Shown: one piece after another, positions 53,982 through 60,901 of the stretch
Position numbering within the stretch: position 1 is the first letter of the stretch
Layout of the letters: each line of letters opens with the position of its first letter
Assembly: GCF_900102145.1 (NCBI RefSeq)
Contig: NZ_FNBC01000001.1
Coordinates: 1-64,000 of the forward strand
From: Thermus arciformis
GTDB lineage: Bacteria > Deinococcota > Deinococci > Deinococcales > Thermaceae
DNA length: 64,000 bases
Direction of reading: 5' to 3'
Notes under the pieces: model-generated
Told to the model about the DNA's origin: nothing
The model's database searches: none
Seen by the model: only the letters and a program-made list of their open reading frames with translations
Program-made: the position numbers and the translations under genes

Positions 53982-54538
53982 TGGCGTTTAAGGAGGAGTT
54001 CCACCTCCAGCCGGATGCGGTTTTCCACGCTCAGGAGGATGGGCACCCGGGGCTGGACCAGCTTGAACTTCTCAAAGGGAAACTCCGTCTTCAGGAAGAC
54101 CCGCACCTCGTCGCCCTTGAACTCCGCTTCTCCCTCCCACACCACCTCCTCCGTGGCGTCCCGTATGGTGAGGTCCCCCACCACCTGGATGGCCGCCTTG
54201 CCGCTTTGGGGGAGGGGGTTGGGCAGGCCCCTCACCTCCTTGGGCCGGAAGGTGGCGGTGGGGAAGCGGCCGGTTTCTAGGGTGTTCTGCCGCAGGTAGT
54301 TGTCCCGCCGGGCCTGGTCGCTCCTAAGCTCCCTCAGGTCCACCACGAACTCCCCGCTCGCCCGCCCCCCCTGGAGCCGGACCTCCCCCCGGACCGCCTT
54401 GGTGGTGCCCACGGCGTCCGTTAGGCCAACGCCCACCAGCTGCTCCCGCACCCGGTAGCGGGCCTCCCCCGAGGCCACCTGGAAGGTCTGGGCCAGGGCC
54501 GGAAGGGAAAGGAGCGCCGCCCAGAGAAGCCAACGCAT
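53978..54538 (-). CDS. YceI-family periplasmic protein
   Basis: The 186-residue protein has a signal peptide (MRWLLWAALLSLPALA) and the YceI lipocalin-like fold: FQVASGEARYRVREQLVGVG, RDNYLRQNTLETGRFPTATF and VVGDLTIRDATEEVVWEGEA. T. thermophilus TT1927b, a YceI protein, binds a polyisoprenoid in its barrel. The ATG at 54538 follows AAAGGAGGTGAAG, a near-perfect ribosome-binding site; a GTG six bases upstream is unlikely. It is co-transcribed with the dioxygenase-like gene. Confidence 0.9.
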   Translation of the reverse strand: MRWLLWAALLSLPALAQTFQVASGEARYRVREQLVGVGLTDAVGTTKAVRGEVRLQGGRASGEFVVDLRELRSDQARRDNYLRQNTLETGRFPTATFRPKEVRGLPNPLPQSGKAAIQVVGDLTIRDATEEVVWEGEAEFKGDEVRVFLKTEFPFEKFKLVQPRVPILLSVENRIRLEVELLLKRQ

Positions 54539-54554
54539 CTTCACCTCCTTTACC

Positions 54555-54594
54555 GCTACGAAAAGCGTAGCAGGGCCAGGTTAGAGGCAGGTTA
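54555..54594. promoter_or_regulatory. Inverted repeat and direct repeat between YceI and HAD genes
   Basis: GCTACG (54555-54560), AAAAG and CGTAGC (54566-54571) form a perfect 6-bp inverted repeat. Upstream (minus-strand sense), CAGGTTA occurs twice, at 54577-54583 and 54588-54594, with an 11-bp period, one helical turn. Direct repeats of this spacing are typical binding sites for OmpR/PhoB-type regulators. It lies between the divergent yceI and HAD genes and could control either. Confidence 0.5.
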
Positions 54595-54619
54595 AAAGGC
54601 GGGGGCTTAGACTTGAGCT

Positions 54620-55279
54620 ATGGTCCGGGCCCTGACCTTTGACGTGGGGAACACCCTGATCCTGGCGAGCCCCCGCTTCTGGCTCCTGCCCTTTCTGGAA
54701 GAGCGGGGCCTGAGGCCGCGAGGGGACGTGCGCAAGGCGGCCCTCGAGGCCTTCCGCTTCTACGAGGAAAACCACCTGAAGGCCCGGGACCTGGAGACCG
54801 CCTTGGGCCTTTGGCGGGAGTTCCACCGCAGGCTCCTCGCGGGGATGGGCCTCGAGGACCACGCCGAGGCCCTTTCCCGGGAGCTCGTGGCCCGCTGGCA
54901 GGACCCCGCCACCTGGCCCCTCGCCCCGGGGGCGGAGGAGACCCTGAGGGCCCTCAAGGCCAAGGGGTACCCCCTGGCCGTGGTCTCCAACTGGGACGCC
55001 ACCCTGCCGGAGATCCTCGAGGCGGTGGGCCTCAGGCGCTACTTTGACCACCTCGCGGTGAGCGCCCTCTCCGGCTACGCCAAGCCCGACCCGAGGCTCT
55101 TCCAGGAGGCCCTGGCGGCCCTCGGGGTTTCCCCGGGGGAGGCGGTGCACGTGGGGGACGCGGAGGCCGACCTCCTGGGGGCGGAGGCCGCGGGGATGCG
55201 GGCCCTCCTCTTTGACCCCTTGGGGGAGAACCCCAAGGCCCTCTCCCGGCTCCAGGGGGTGCTAGACTACCTCCCATGA
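54620..55279 (+). CDS. HAD-superfamily hydrolase
   Basis: The 219-residue protein has ALTFDVGNTLIL as motif I (DxxNT, so the second Asp is Asn or shifted), LAVVSNWDATL (II), YAKPDPRLFQEAL (III) and VHVGDAEADLLGAEAAGMR (IV). It is of the DREG-2/haloacid-dehalogenase-like type. The substrate is unknown. TAGACT (54608-54613) lies six bases before the ATG, so it is probably leaderless. It overlaps the next gene by four bases. Confidence 0.82.
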   Translation: MVRALTFDVGNTLILASPRFWLLPFLEERGLRPRGDVRKAALEAFRFYEENHLKARDLETALGLWREFHRRLLAGMGLEDHAEALSRELVARWQDPATWPLAPGAEETLRALKAKGYPLAVVSNWDATLPEILEAVGLRRYFDHLAVSALSGYAKPDPRLFQEALAALGVSPGEAVHVGDAEADLLGAEAAGMRALLFDPLGENPKALSRLQGVLDYLP

Positions 55280-55641
55280 GCGTCCGGGCCGCCATCTGGG
55301 GGGAGAAGCAGGAGGCCATTGAGGCGAGCCTAAAGGCGGTGGACGAGGACCTCTTCCGCTACATCCGCGACTTCGCCTACGAGGAGGTCCTGGCCCGCCC
55401 CGGGCTGGACCTGAAGACCCGGGAGCTCCTCGCCATCACCGCCCTCATCGCCTTGGGTAGCCCCAAGGAGCTCGCCACCCACCTGGAGGGGGCCTTGAGG
55501 GTGGGGGCCACGGAACGGGAGGTGCGGGAAGCCATCCTGCAGTCCGCCCTCTTCCTGGGCTTTCCCCGGGCCCTGGCCGCCATGAAGCTTTTCCAGAAGG
55601 TGCTTAAAGGTCGTGGTGCTCCTCACGAGGGGGAAGGATAG
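55276..55641 (+). CDS. Carboxymuconolactone decarboxylase-family protein
   Basis: The 121-residue helical protein matches the AhpD/CMD family: LDLKTRELLAITALIALGSP and VREAILQSALFLGFPRALAA. It has no CXXC motif, so it is not a peroxidase-type AhpD. The catalytic role is unknown. The start overlaps the HAD gene and the end overlaps hemD by about 29 bases, so the C-terminal residues are less certain. No alternative stop exists. Confidence 0.75.
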   Translation: MSVRAAIWGEKQEAIEASLKAVDEDLFRYIRDFAYEEVLARPGLDLKTRELLAITALIALGSPKELATHLEGALRVGATEREVREAILQSALFLGFPRALAAMKLFQKVLKGRGAPHEGEG

Positions 55642-56293
55642 GGCGCTTCTTGCGAGGCTTGCCGCCCTCGGCATAGAGGCGGCGGAGGTGGCCCTTCTGG
55701 AGCAGGTGGACCTCCCCGCCTTTGCCCTCCTCCCCGCAAGGCTCCAGGAGGGGTGGGACTACGTGGCCGTGACCTCCAAGGAGGGGGCAAGGCGCCTCCT
55801 CCTTGCCTGGGAGGAGGCGGGCCGCCCCTTTCTGAGGGTGGCTGCCGTGGGGGAGGGCACGGCGGGGGTCCTGAGGGCGGGGGGGCTTCCCCCGGCCTTC
55901 CTGCCCCCACGGGCCACGGCCAAGGACCTGGCCCAGGGCTTCCCCGAGGCGAGGAGGGTCCTCTTCGTGGCCGGGGACCTGGCGGGGCGGGACCTGGAGG
56001 AGGGCCTTAGGGCGCGGGGGGTGGAGGTGGAGCGCCTCGAGGTCTACGCCACCCGGGAAAGGGCCCTCGCCCCAGAGGAGCGGGAGCTTTTGGAACAGGC
56101 CCAGGTGGTGGCCTTCTTCAGCCCAAGCGGGGTGCAGGCCTTCGCCCGCCACACGGAAAGGCGCCCCAAAGCGGCCGCCATCGGCCCGAGCACGGCCGAG
56201 GAGGCGAGGCGGCTCGGCTTCCCCGTGGTGGAGGCGGAAAGCCCGGGGCTAGAGGGGCTTTTTCGGGCCGTCCTCCGGGCCCTTGGGCGGTAG
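55613..56293 (+). CDS. hemD: Uroporphyrinogen-III synthase
   Basis: HemD closes hydroxymethylbilane to uroporphyrinogen III. The 226-residue protein has the weakly conserved two-domain fold: MVLLTRGKDRALLARLAALG, YVAVTSKEGARRLL, VAAVGEGTAGVLRAGGLPPA and AFFSPSGVQAFA, with AAIGPSTAEEARRLGF at the C-terminal hinge. HemD is poorly conserved, so the name rests partly on the next gene being hemA. The GTG start lies within the CMD-family gene. Confidence 0.82.
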   Translation: MVLLTRGKDRALLARLAALGIEAAEVALLEQVDLPAFALLPARLQEGWDYVAVTSKEGARRLLLAWEEAGRPFLRVAAVGEGTAGVLRAGGLPPAFLPPRATAKDLAQGFPEARRVLFVAGDLAGRDLEEGLRARGVEVERLEVYATRERALAPEERELLEQAQVVAFFSPSGVQAFARHTERRPKAAAIGPSTAEEARRLGFPVVEAESPGLEGLFRAVLRALGR

Positions 56294-56297
56294 GGGC

Positions 56298-56325
56298 TTA
56301 CGTCCCTACCCCCTTGGCGTATACT
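56298..56325 (+). promoter_or_regulatory. Promoter of hemA
   Basis: TATACT (56320-56325) lies 12 bases before the hemA ATG at 56338, with TTACGT 16 bases upstream (56298-56303) as a weak -35. So hemA can be transcribed independently of hemD. Confidence 0.5.
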
Positions 56326-56337
56326 CTTCCCCAGAAT

Positions 56338-57453
56338 ATGGCCCTGCCCCTCTACCTGGTGGGCCTTTCCCACAAGACCGCCCCCCTGGAGGTGCGGGAA
56401 AGGGCCGCCTTGGACCCGGTGGTGGCCCTCCCCGCCGCCCTTATGGCCTTGGGCAAGGGGGTGGTCCTCTCCACCTGCAACCGCACGGAGCTTTACGGGG
56501 TGGGAAGCCCCGAGAAGGCCAGGGCCTTCCTCCTGGAAAGGGGGGTGGCCCCCCGGCACCTTTACGTGAAGGAGGGGGTGGAGGCCCTGCGCCACCTCTA
56601 CCGGGTGGCCGCGGGCCTGGACTCCCTGGTGGTGGGGGAGGCCCAGATCCTGGGCCAGGTGCGGGAGGCCCTCTTCCTGGCCAGGAGGCAGGGCGCCACG
56701 GAAAGCCTCCTGGAAAAAGCCTTCCAGACGGCCATCGCCCTGGGCAAGCGGGCCCGGAGCGAGACGGGAATCGGGGCGGGGGCGGTGAGCGTGGCCTACG
56801 CCGCCTTGGACCTGGCCCTTGCGGTCTACGGGGACCTTTCCGGGCTTTCCGTGGCCGTCTTGGGGGCGGGGGAGATGGCGGAGCTCTTCCTCACCCACCT
56901 GAAGGCCCACGGGGTGGGGCGGGTTCTGGTGGTGAACCGCACGGAAGAACGGGCCAGGGCCTTGGCGGAGCGCTTTGGCGGCGAGGCCTTTGGCCTTTCC
57001 GGGCTTCCCCAGGTCCTCCGCCAGGCGGATTTGGTGGTGGCCTCGGCCGCCGCCCCCCACTACCTGGTGGGCCCTGAGGACCTGCCCAAGCGGGCCAAGC
57101 CCCTCTTCCTCATAGACATCGCCCTTCCCCGGAACATCCATCCCAGGGTGGGGAGCCTTCCCCACGCCTACCTCTACAACCTGGACGACCTGGAGCGCGT
57201 GGTGGAGAAAAACCGCAGGGCCCGGGAGGGGGAGGTGCCCAAGGTGGAGGCCCTCATTGAGAAGGCCCTCGCCGACTACCTGGAGTGGTACGCGGGCCAC
57301 CGGGTGCGGGAGGCCATCCGGGCCCTGCGGGAGAGGCTTTTCCAGGAAGTGGCCCAGGAGCTTCCCGGGGCCGACTTCCCCACCTGGCACAAGGAGGTGG
57401 GCCGCCGGGCCCATCCCCTGATCCTGGCCCTCAAGGCCCAGGCCCGGCCATGA
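56338..57453 (+). CDS. hemA: Glutamyl-tRNA reductase
   Basis: HemA reduces glutamyl-tRNA to glutamate-1-semialdehyde, the first step of C5 haem synthesis. The 371-residue protein has the catalytic cysteine in VVLSTCNRTELYG, LDSLVVGEAQILGQVREAL, the NADPH-binding VAVLGAGEMAELFLTHLKA and LFLIDIALPRNIHP. The ATG at 56338 is chosen because of the -10 position; an in-frame ATG at 56314 lies before the -10 box. The stop overlaps the next gene by four bases. Confidence 0.96.
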   Translation: MALPLYLVGLSHKTAPLEVRERAALDPVVALPAALMALGKGVVLSTCNRTELYGVGSPEKARAFLLERGVAPRHLYVKEGVEALRHLYRVAAGLDSLVVGEAQILGQVREALFLARRQGATESLLEKAFQTAIALGKRARSETGIGAGAVSVAYAALDLALAVYGDLSGLSVAVLGAGEMAELFLTHLKAHGVGRVLVVNRTEERARALAERFGGEAFGLSGLPQVLRQADLVVASAAAPHYLVGPEDLPKRAKPLFLIDIALPRNIHPRVGSLPHAYLYNLDDLERVVEKNRRAREGEVPKVEALIEKALADYLEWYAGHRVREAIRALRERLFQEVAQELPGADFPTWHKEVGRRAHPLILALKAQARP

Positions 57454-58202
57454 CCCCCGCGAGCCCTTTGGCCCTCCTGGGGGTGCTCCTCTTGGCCCTG
57501 GGGCTCTTCTGGCCCCGGGGGGCGGGGTGGGGGGCGTGGCTTTACCTGGGGGCGGCCTTGGCCGACGCCCTCGCCAAGGGGCCCTTTTCCGGCCCCGCCC
57601 AGCCCGCCCTCCTCCTGGGGGGGCTTCTTGCCCTCCGGGGGGAGACCCTGTGGCAGAGGCCCTGGCTCGCGCCCCTGAGGCGCTACCTCCTTCTCCTTTC
57701 CCTCCTCCTCGGGCTTTTCGCCCTAAAGGCCCTGCCCCACCCCAGGGAGGGGCTTTCCCCCTGGCTTGCCCTCCTGCACGGGGGGGCCTTTTTGGTGGCC
57801 TACCTGGCCCTGAGCGTGGGGGTGGGGGCCGGGGTGATGTGCGCCCTCCAGGACCTGCGCCTCAGGCGGGCCCCGGAGAAGGCGGTGAAGGGGGCTCCCC
57901 TTTGGAGCCTGCGCCGCCTGGAGCGGGGGTACCTCCGGGTGGGGTATCTGGCCACCACCTTGGGCCTGGGAAGCGGCATGGCCTGGGCCTTCGGCTACTT
58001 CGGAAACCCCTTGAGCCTAGACCCCAAGGAGGTTTCCGTCCTCTTGGGCTGGCTTTCCCTCACCCTTCACTTCCTCCTGGAGGAGAGGCTTCGGGGGCTT
58101 CCCCGGGCGGGGCTTCTCCTCCTGGCCTACGGCCTCCTCCTCTTCGCCTTCCTGGGGGCTCCCTTCCTGGCGTCCCGGCACCCCTCGAGGCTAGGGTTCT
58201 AG
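57450..58202 (+). CDS. Cytochrome c assembly-type (CcsA/HemX-like) membrane protein
   Basis: The 250-residue protein has about eight transmembrane helices and belongs to the CcmC/CcsA/HemX group. The usual WWD haem-binding motif is not evident, but histidines lie in LLHGGAFLVAYLALSVGVG and SLTLHFLLEERL, and the conserved LSLDPKEVSVLLGWLSLTLH region is present. Next to hemA this is the position of HemX, proposed to control HemA levels in Firmicutes; cytochrome c maturation is an alternative. The ATG at 57450 overlaps the hemA stop (ATGA). Confidence 0.78.
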   Translation: MTPASPLALLGVLLLALGLFWPRGAGWGAWLYLGAALADALAKGPFSGPAQPALLLGGLLALRGETLWQRPWLAPLRRYLLLLSLLLGLFALKALPHPREGLSPWLALLHGGAFLVAYLALSVGVGAGVMCALQDLRLRRAPEKAVKGAPLWSLRRLERGYLRVGYLATTLGLGSGMAWAFGYFGNPLSLDPKEVSVLLGWLSLTLHFLLEERLRGLPRAGLLLLAYGLLLFAFLGAPFLASRHPSRLGF

Positions 58203-58218
58203 ATATGTAAAGCTAGGC

Positions 58219-58264
58219 TTGACAGATTATAAAGCAGAAGTTACAATCCTCCACGAGGTGGAGG
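58219..58264 (+). promoter_or_regulatory. Near-consensus promoter with abutting palindrome
   Basis: TTGACA (58219-58224), a 17-bp spacer and TACAAT (58242-58247) make the strongest sigma-A promoter in the window. Directly after the -10 box comes CCTCCAC GAG GTGGAGG (58248-58264), a perfect 7-bp inverted repeat whose right half is also the ribosome-binding site and ends at the ATG at 58265. The palindrome spans the expected transcription start, so it could be a repressor operator, a translational hairpin, or both. Confidence 0.8.
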
Positions 58265-58540
58265 ATGTGGAGCCCGTGGTGGGACCCCGAGGCGGGAAAG
58301 GGGCGGCATGAGGCCCTCCTTCGCGAGGCCGAGTGGGAGAGGCTCCTCAACCCTGGCGGAGAGCAGGGCAAAGTCCACCCGCCAATCGTCAGCCTCCTTC
58401 GCGAGGCCGAGTGGGAGAGGCTCCTCAACTCCCTTCGCGTCCCTTGGCGCCTCAGGCTGGCCCGGGCGCTCCTTCGGTGGGCCCTGCGGCTTGCCCCGGA
58501 GGCCAAGCGGGAGCTTAAGGAGGTTTTCCATGGAGGATAG
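58265..58540 (+). CDS. Small protein with an internal 26-residue duplication
   Basis: The 91-residue product, MWSPWWDPEAGKGRHEALLR onward, is rich in Trp, Arg, Leu and Glu and has no predicted membrane segment. The 12-residue stretch LLREAEWERLLN occurs twice, 26 residues apart, because of an exact 37-bp DNA repeat. The C-terminal half (VPWRLRLARALLRWALRLAP) is basic and amphipathic. I recognise no family. It is the first gene after the strong promoter; GTGGAGG serves as the ribosome-binding site, and it overlaps the SHOCT-like gene by 11 bases. Confidence 0.6.
   Translation: MWSPWWDPEAGKGRHEALLREAEWERLLNPGGEQGKVHPPIVSLLREAEWERLLNSLRVPWRLRLARALLRWALRLAPEAKRELKEVFHGG
58315..58429 (+). repeat. 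Exact 37-bp direct repeat, 78-bp period
   Basis: Identical 37-bp units occupy 58315-58351 and 58393-58429, separated by 41 unrelated bases. Both are in the same frame and encode LLREAEWERLLN. The geometry (37-bp repeat, 41-bp spacer) matches that of a CRISPR unit, but the location inside a coding frame, the lack of further units and the absence of cas genes argue for an in-gene duplication with a foreign or diverged insert. Confidence 0.9.
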
Positions 58541-58898
58541 GCGGCGCGTATTGGAGATGGTGCGTTCGGGCGAGATCGGGGTGGAGGAGGCCTTGGCCCT
58601 CCTCGAGGCCCTGGAGGCGCGGCCCAAGGCCAAGGGGCCCTTCCAGGTTCTCAAGGTGCGGATCAACGCCTACGAGGAGGGCAAGCCCGTGCGGGTGAAC
58701 GTCAACCTGCCCCTGGCCCTGGCGGAGCTTTTGGAGGCCTTCCTCCCCCAGGAGGCCAAGGCCACCCTGGCGGGGAAGGGGGTGAACCTCAAGGACCTCC
58801 TCCAGGTGGTGCGGGAGGGGGTGCCCGAGGGGAAGCTCGTGGAGATCGCGGCGGAGGAGGAAGGCCACCCGGTGCAGATCCTGGTGGAGGTGGCGTGA
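58530..58898 (+). CDS. SHOCT-like domain protein
   Basis: The 122-residue protein begins with a SHOCT-like helical motif, RRRVLEMVRSGEIGVEEALA, and continues with a beta-rich region (FQVLKVRINAYEEGKPVRVN, then LPLALAELLEAFLPQEAKAT). Such N-termini occur in YvlB/LiaX-type envelope-stress proteins and in DUF2089 proteins. The ATG at 58530 is preceded by TAAGGAGG, spacing 6; a long open extension upstream is out of register with the strong ribosome-binding site and reads the 37-bp repeat in another frame. It overlaps the preceding gene by 11 bases and the next by four. Confidence 0.75.
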   Translation: MEDRRRVLEMVRSGEIGVEEALALLEALEARPKAKGPFQVLKVRINAYEEGKPVRVNVNLPLALAELLEAFLPQEAKATLAGKGVNLKDLLQVVREGVPEGKLVEIAAEEEGHPVQILVEVA

Positions 58899-59152
58899 TC
58901 CCCTTGCGGCCCCGGTTCCTCTACCTCCGGGTGCGGGGGCCTTTTCCCTTGCCTCTTTTCCTGGCCCTTCCCCTCTTCGCCCTGGAGTGGGGCCTTCTCC
59001 TCGGCCTTTTCCTCCTCAGGACCCGGGCCCTCCTTCGGGGGAAGGCCTTAAGGACGCCCCTGGGGGCGGTCTTCGCCCTGAGGCGGCTTCCTCCTTTGGC
59101 GCTTTTGGAGCTGGAGGTGGAGGGGATAGGGGTAAAGGTGGGCGTATGGTGA
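58895..59152 (+). CDS. Small membrane protein of the SHOCT/DUF2089 operon
   Basis: The 85-residue product starts from GTG (MIPLRPRFLYLRVRGPFPLP) and has one or two hydrophobic segments (LFLALPLFALEWGLLLGLFL), followed by a basic stretch (RTRALLRGKALRTP) and a hydrophobic end. No family is recognised. It is coupled to its neighbours by four-base (upstream) and seven-base (downstream) overlaps, which supports it being a real gene. Confidence 0.65.
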   Translation: MIPLRPRFLYLRVRGPFPLPLFLALPLFALEWGLLLGLFLLRTRALLRGKALRTPLGAVFALRRLPPLALLELEVEGIGVKVGVW

Positions 59153-59517
59153 TCCGGCCCCTTCCCACGCGCTGCCCGGCCTGCGAGGGGCCCTTGGCGG
59201 TGAAGGCCCTCTTCTGCCCCGCCTGCGGCACCGAGGTGCACGGGCGCTTCGCCTTAAACGAGTTCGCCCTCCTCCCCAAGGAGCACCTGGACTTCCTGCG
59301 GCTTTTCGTGAAGACCCGGGGGAACCTCAAGGAGGTGGAGCGGATCCTTGGGGTCTCCTACCCCACGGTGCGGGCCCGGCTGGACGCTCTCCTCAAGGCC
59401 CTGGGGTACGAGGGGGAGGACGAGGGGGAAGACCGCCTACGGGTCCTGGAGGCCCTAAGGCGGGGGGAGATCAGCGTGGAGGAGGCGGTGGCCCGCTTGC
59501 GGGAAGGGAAAAGCTGA
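59146..59517 (+). CDS. DUF2089 protein: zinc ribbon plus HTH, candidate regulator
   Basis: The 123-residue protein has a zinc ribbon (CPACEG and CPACGTE near residues 10-32) and a helix-turn-helix (KEVERILGVSYPTVRARLDA) around residues 65-85. At the end is the same short helical motif as in the SHOCT-like protein (LRRGEISVEEAVARLREG). This is the DUF2089 architecture and suggests a DNA-binding regulator of its own operon. The last 47 bases overlap the 3' end of the histidine kinase gene on the other strand. Confidence 0.82.
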   Translation: MVIRPLPTRCPACEGPLAVKALFCPACGTEVHGRFALNEFALLPKEHLDFLRLFVKTRGNLKEVERILGVSYPTVRARLDALLKALGYEGEDEGEDRLRVLEALRRGEISVEEAVARLREGKS

Positions 59518-60877
59518 AGGCCGTGCCCTTTCCTACCTCGCTTTCCACCCAGATCTCGCCCCCGTGGGCCTCGAGGATGGCCTTCACGATGGCGAGGCCG
59601 AGGCCCGACCCGCCCCGTTCCCGGTCCCGGGCCTTGTCCACCCGGTAGAAGCGCTCAAAGAGGTGGGGGAGGTGCTCCTCGGGGATCCCTTCCCCGTCGT
59701 CCTCTACCCGGACCACCGCCTTGTCCCCCAGGTCAAAGGCCTTGAGCCAGACCCTTCTGGCCCCCGCCTTGAGGGCGTTGGAGACCAGGTTGGCCAGGAC
59801 CTGGTGGAGCCGGTCGGGGTCCCCCAGGACGTGAAGGCCCTCGGGGGCCTCCACCAGGATCTCCCCGTCAAAGCTTTTGGCGAACTCCTCCCGCACCTCC
59901 TCCAGGAGGTCCCGCACCCTGAGGGGCACGGGGCGGATCCGCCAGGCGCCGCTTTGCGAGAGGTCCAGGAGGTCGGAGACGAGCTTGCCCATGCGCTCCG
60001 CCTCCCGCCGCACGATTTCCAGGCTTTCCCGCTGGGCCTCCGTGAGGGGGGTGCGCCGGAGCAGGTAGCCCACGTGCCCCAGGATGGCGGTGAGGGGGGT
60101 CCTGAGCTCGTGGGAGGCGTCCTGGAGGAAGCGGGTCTGGTCCTCAAAGGCCTTTTGCATGCGGGAGAGCATCCCGTTTAGGGCCCGGACCAAGGCGGCC
60201 ACCTCGTCCTTGCCCTCGGGCTCGGGCAGGGGCTCGGGGCGCTCAGGCATGGCCTCGGCCTTGCGGGCCACCCATTCCAAAGGCTCCAGGGCCCGGGCCA
60301 CCAGGCTTCGCGCGAGGAGGAGGGAGAGGAGGAGGACGAGGAGGGCCGTGCCCGCGTAGATGCGGGCGAACTGGCTTAAGGTGGCCTCGAGGCCCTCCGT
60401 GGGCTTGCCCACCAGGAGGGCCCCCTTCCACACCGCCCCGGAGAGGTTGACCTCCACCTTGCGGGCGTAGACCAAAAGGCGCAAGGGGGCGCCCTCCCGG
60501 GGAAGGGCCACTTGGGCCCAGACCTCGCCCTTTTCCAGGAGGGTCCGGTACTCGGCCTCGCCCAAAAGCAGGCGCCCCTGCCCCAGGGCGGGGCTCCTTT
60601 GCAGGCTGATGCCCCCTTCCTTGGCCAAGAGGGCCGGGTCCTCCTCGGGAAGGAGCTGGAGCTCGGCGTAGAGGCTTGGGGGGAGGCCGGCCTCCAAGAG
60701 GGCCTGGCCTCCGAGGTTCAAAAGGCGCACCACCTGGTTGCTGGCCTCCAGGAGCTCGCTCCGGAGGTTCCGGTAGAGGAAGCTCCTCAGGAGGCCTTCC
60801 AGGGCGAAGCCCAGGGCCACCAGGGTCACCAGGAGGAGCCCCGCGGTGAGGAGGGTGATGCGGGTTCTGAGGGTCAT
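59471..60877 (-). CDS. Sensor histidine kinase
   Basis: The 468-residue protein has a transmembrane helix at residues 8-28, a periplasmic sensor region to about 168 and a second helix (YAGTALLVLLLSLLLARSLV). A HAMP domain, the H-box FLQDASHELRTPLTAILGHV and the ATPase motifs (LVSNALKAG; VEDDGEGIPEEHLPHLFERF; GGSGLGLAIVKAILEAHGGE) follow. It forms an operon with the response regulator 24 bases upstream. Its stop is 47 bases inside the convergent DUF2089 gene. The signal is unknown. Confidence 0.93.
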   Translation of the reverse strand: MTLRTRITLLTAGLLLVTLVALGFALEGLLRSFLYRNLRSELLEASNQVVRLLNLGGQALLEAGLPPSLYAELQLLPEEDPALLAKEGGISLQRSPALGQGRLLLGEAEYRTLLEKGEVWAQVALPREGAPLRLLVYARKVEVNLSGAVWKGALLVGKPTEGLEATLSQFARIYAGTALLVLLLSLLLARSLVARALEPLEWVARKAEAMPERPEPLPEPEGKDEVAALVRALNGMLSRMQKAFEDQTRFLQDASHELRTPLTAILGHVGYLLRRTPLTEAQRESLEIVRREAERMGKLVSDLLDLSQSGAWRIRPVPLRVRDLLEEVREEFAKSFDGEILVEAPEGLHVLGDPDRLHQVLANLVSNALKAGARRVWLKAFDLGDKAVVRVEDDGEGIPEEHLPHLFERFYRVDKARDRERGGSGLGLAIVKAILEAHGGEIWVESEVGKGTAFSFSLPASGPPPPPR

Positions 60878-60901
60878 GCCGTGGGGGCCTTCTGCCGGGC
60901 C

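Noticed and set aside
58315-58429. Two-unit CRISPR array
   Set aside because: Repeat and spacer sizes fit, but both repeats lie in frame in a gene with its own promoter and ribosome-binding site, there are only two units, there is no leader and no cas gene is in the window. It does not match the Thermus CRISPR repeat types I remember.
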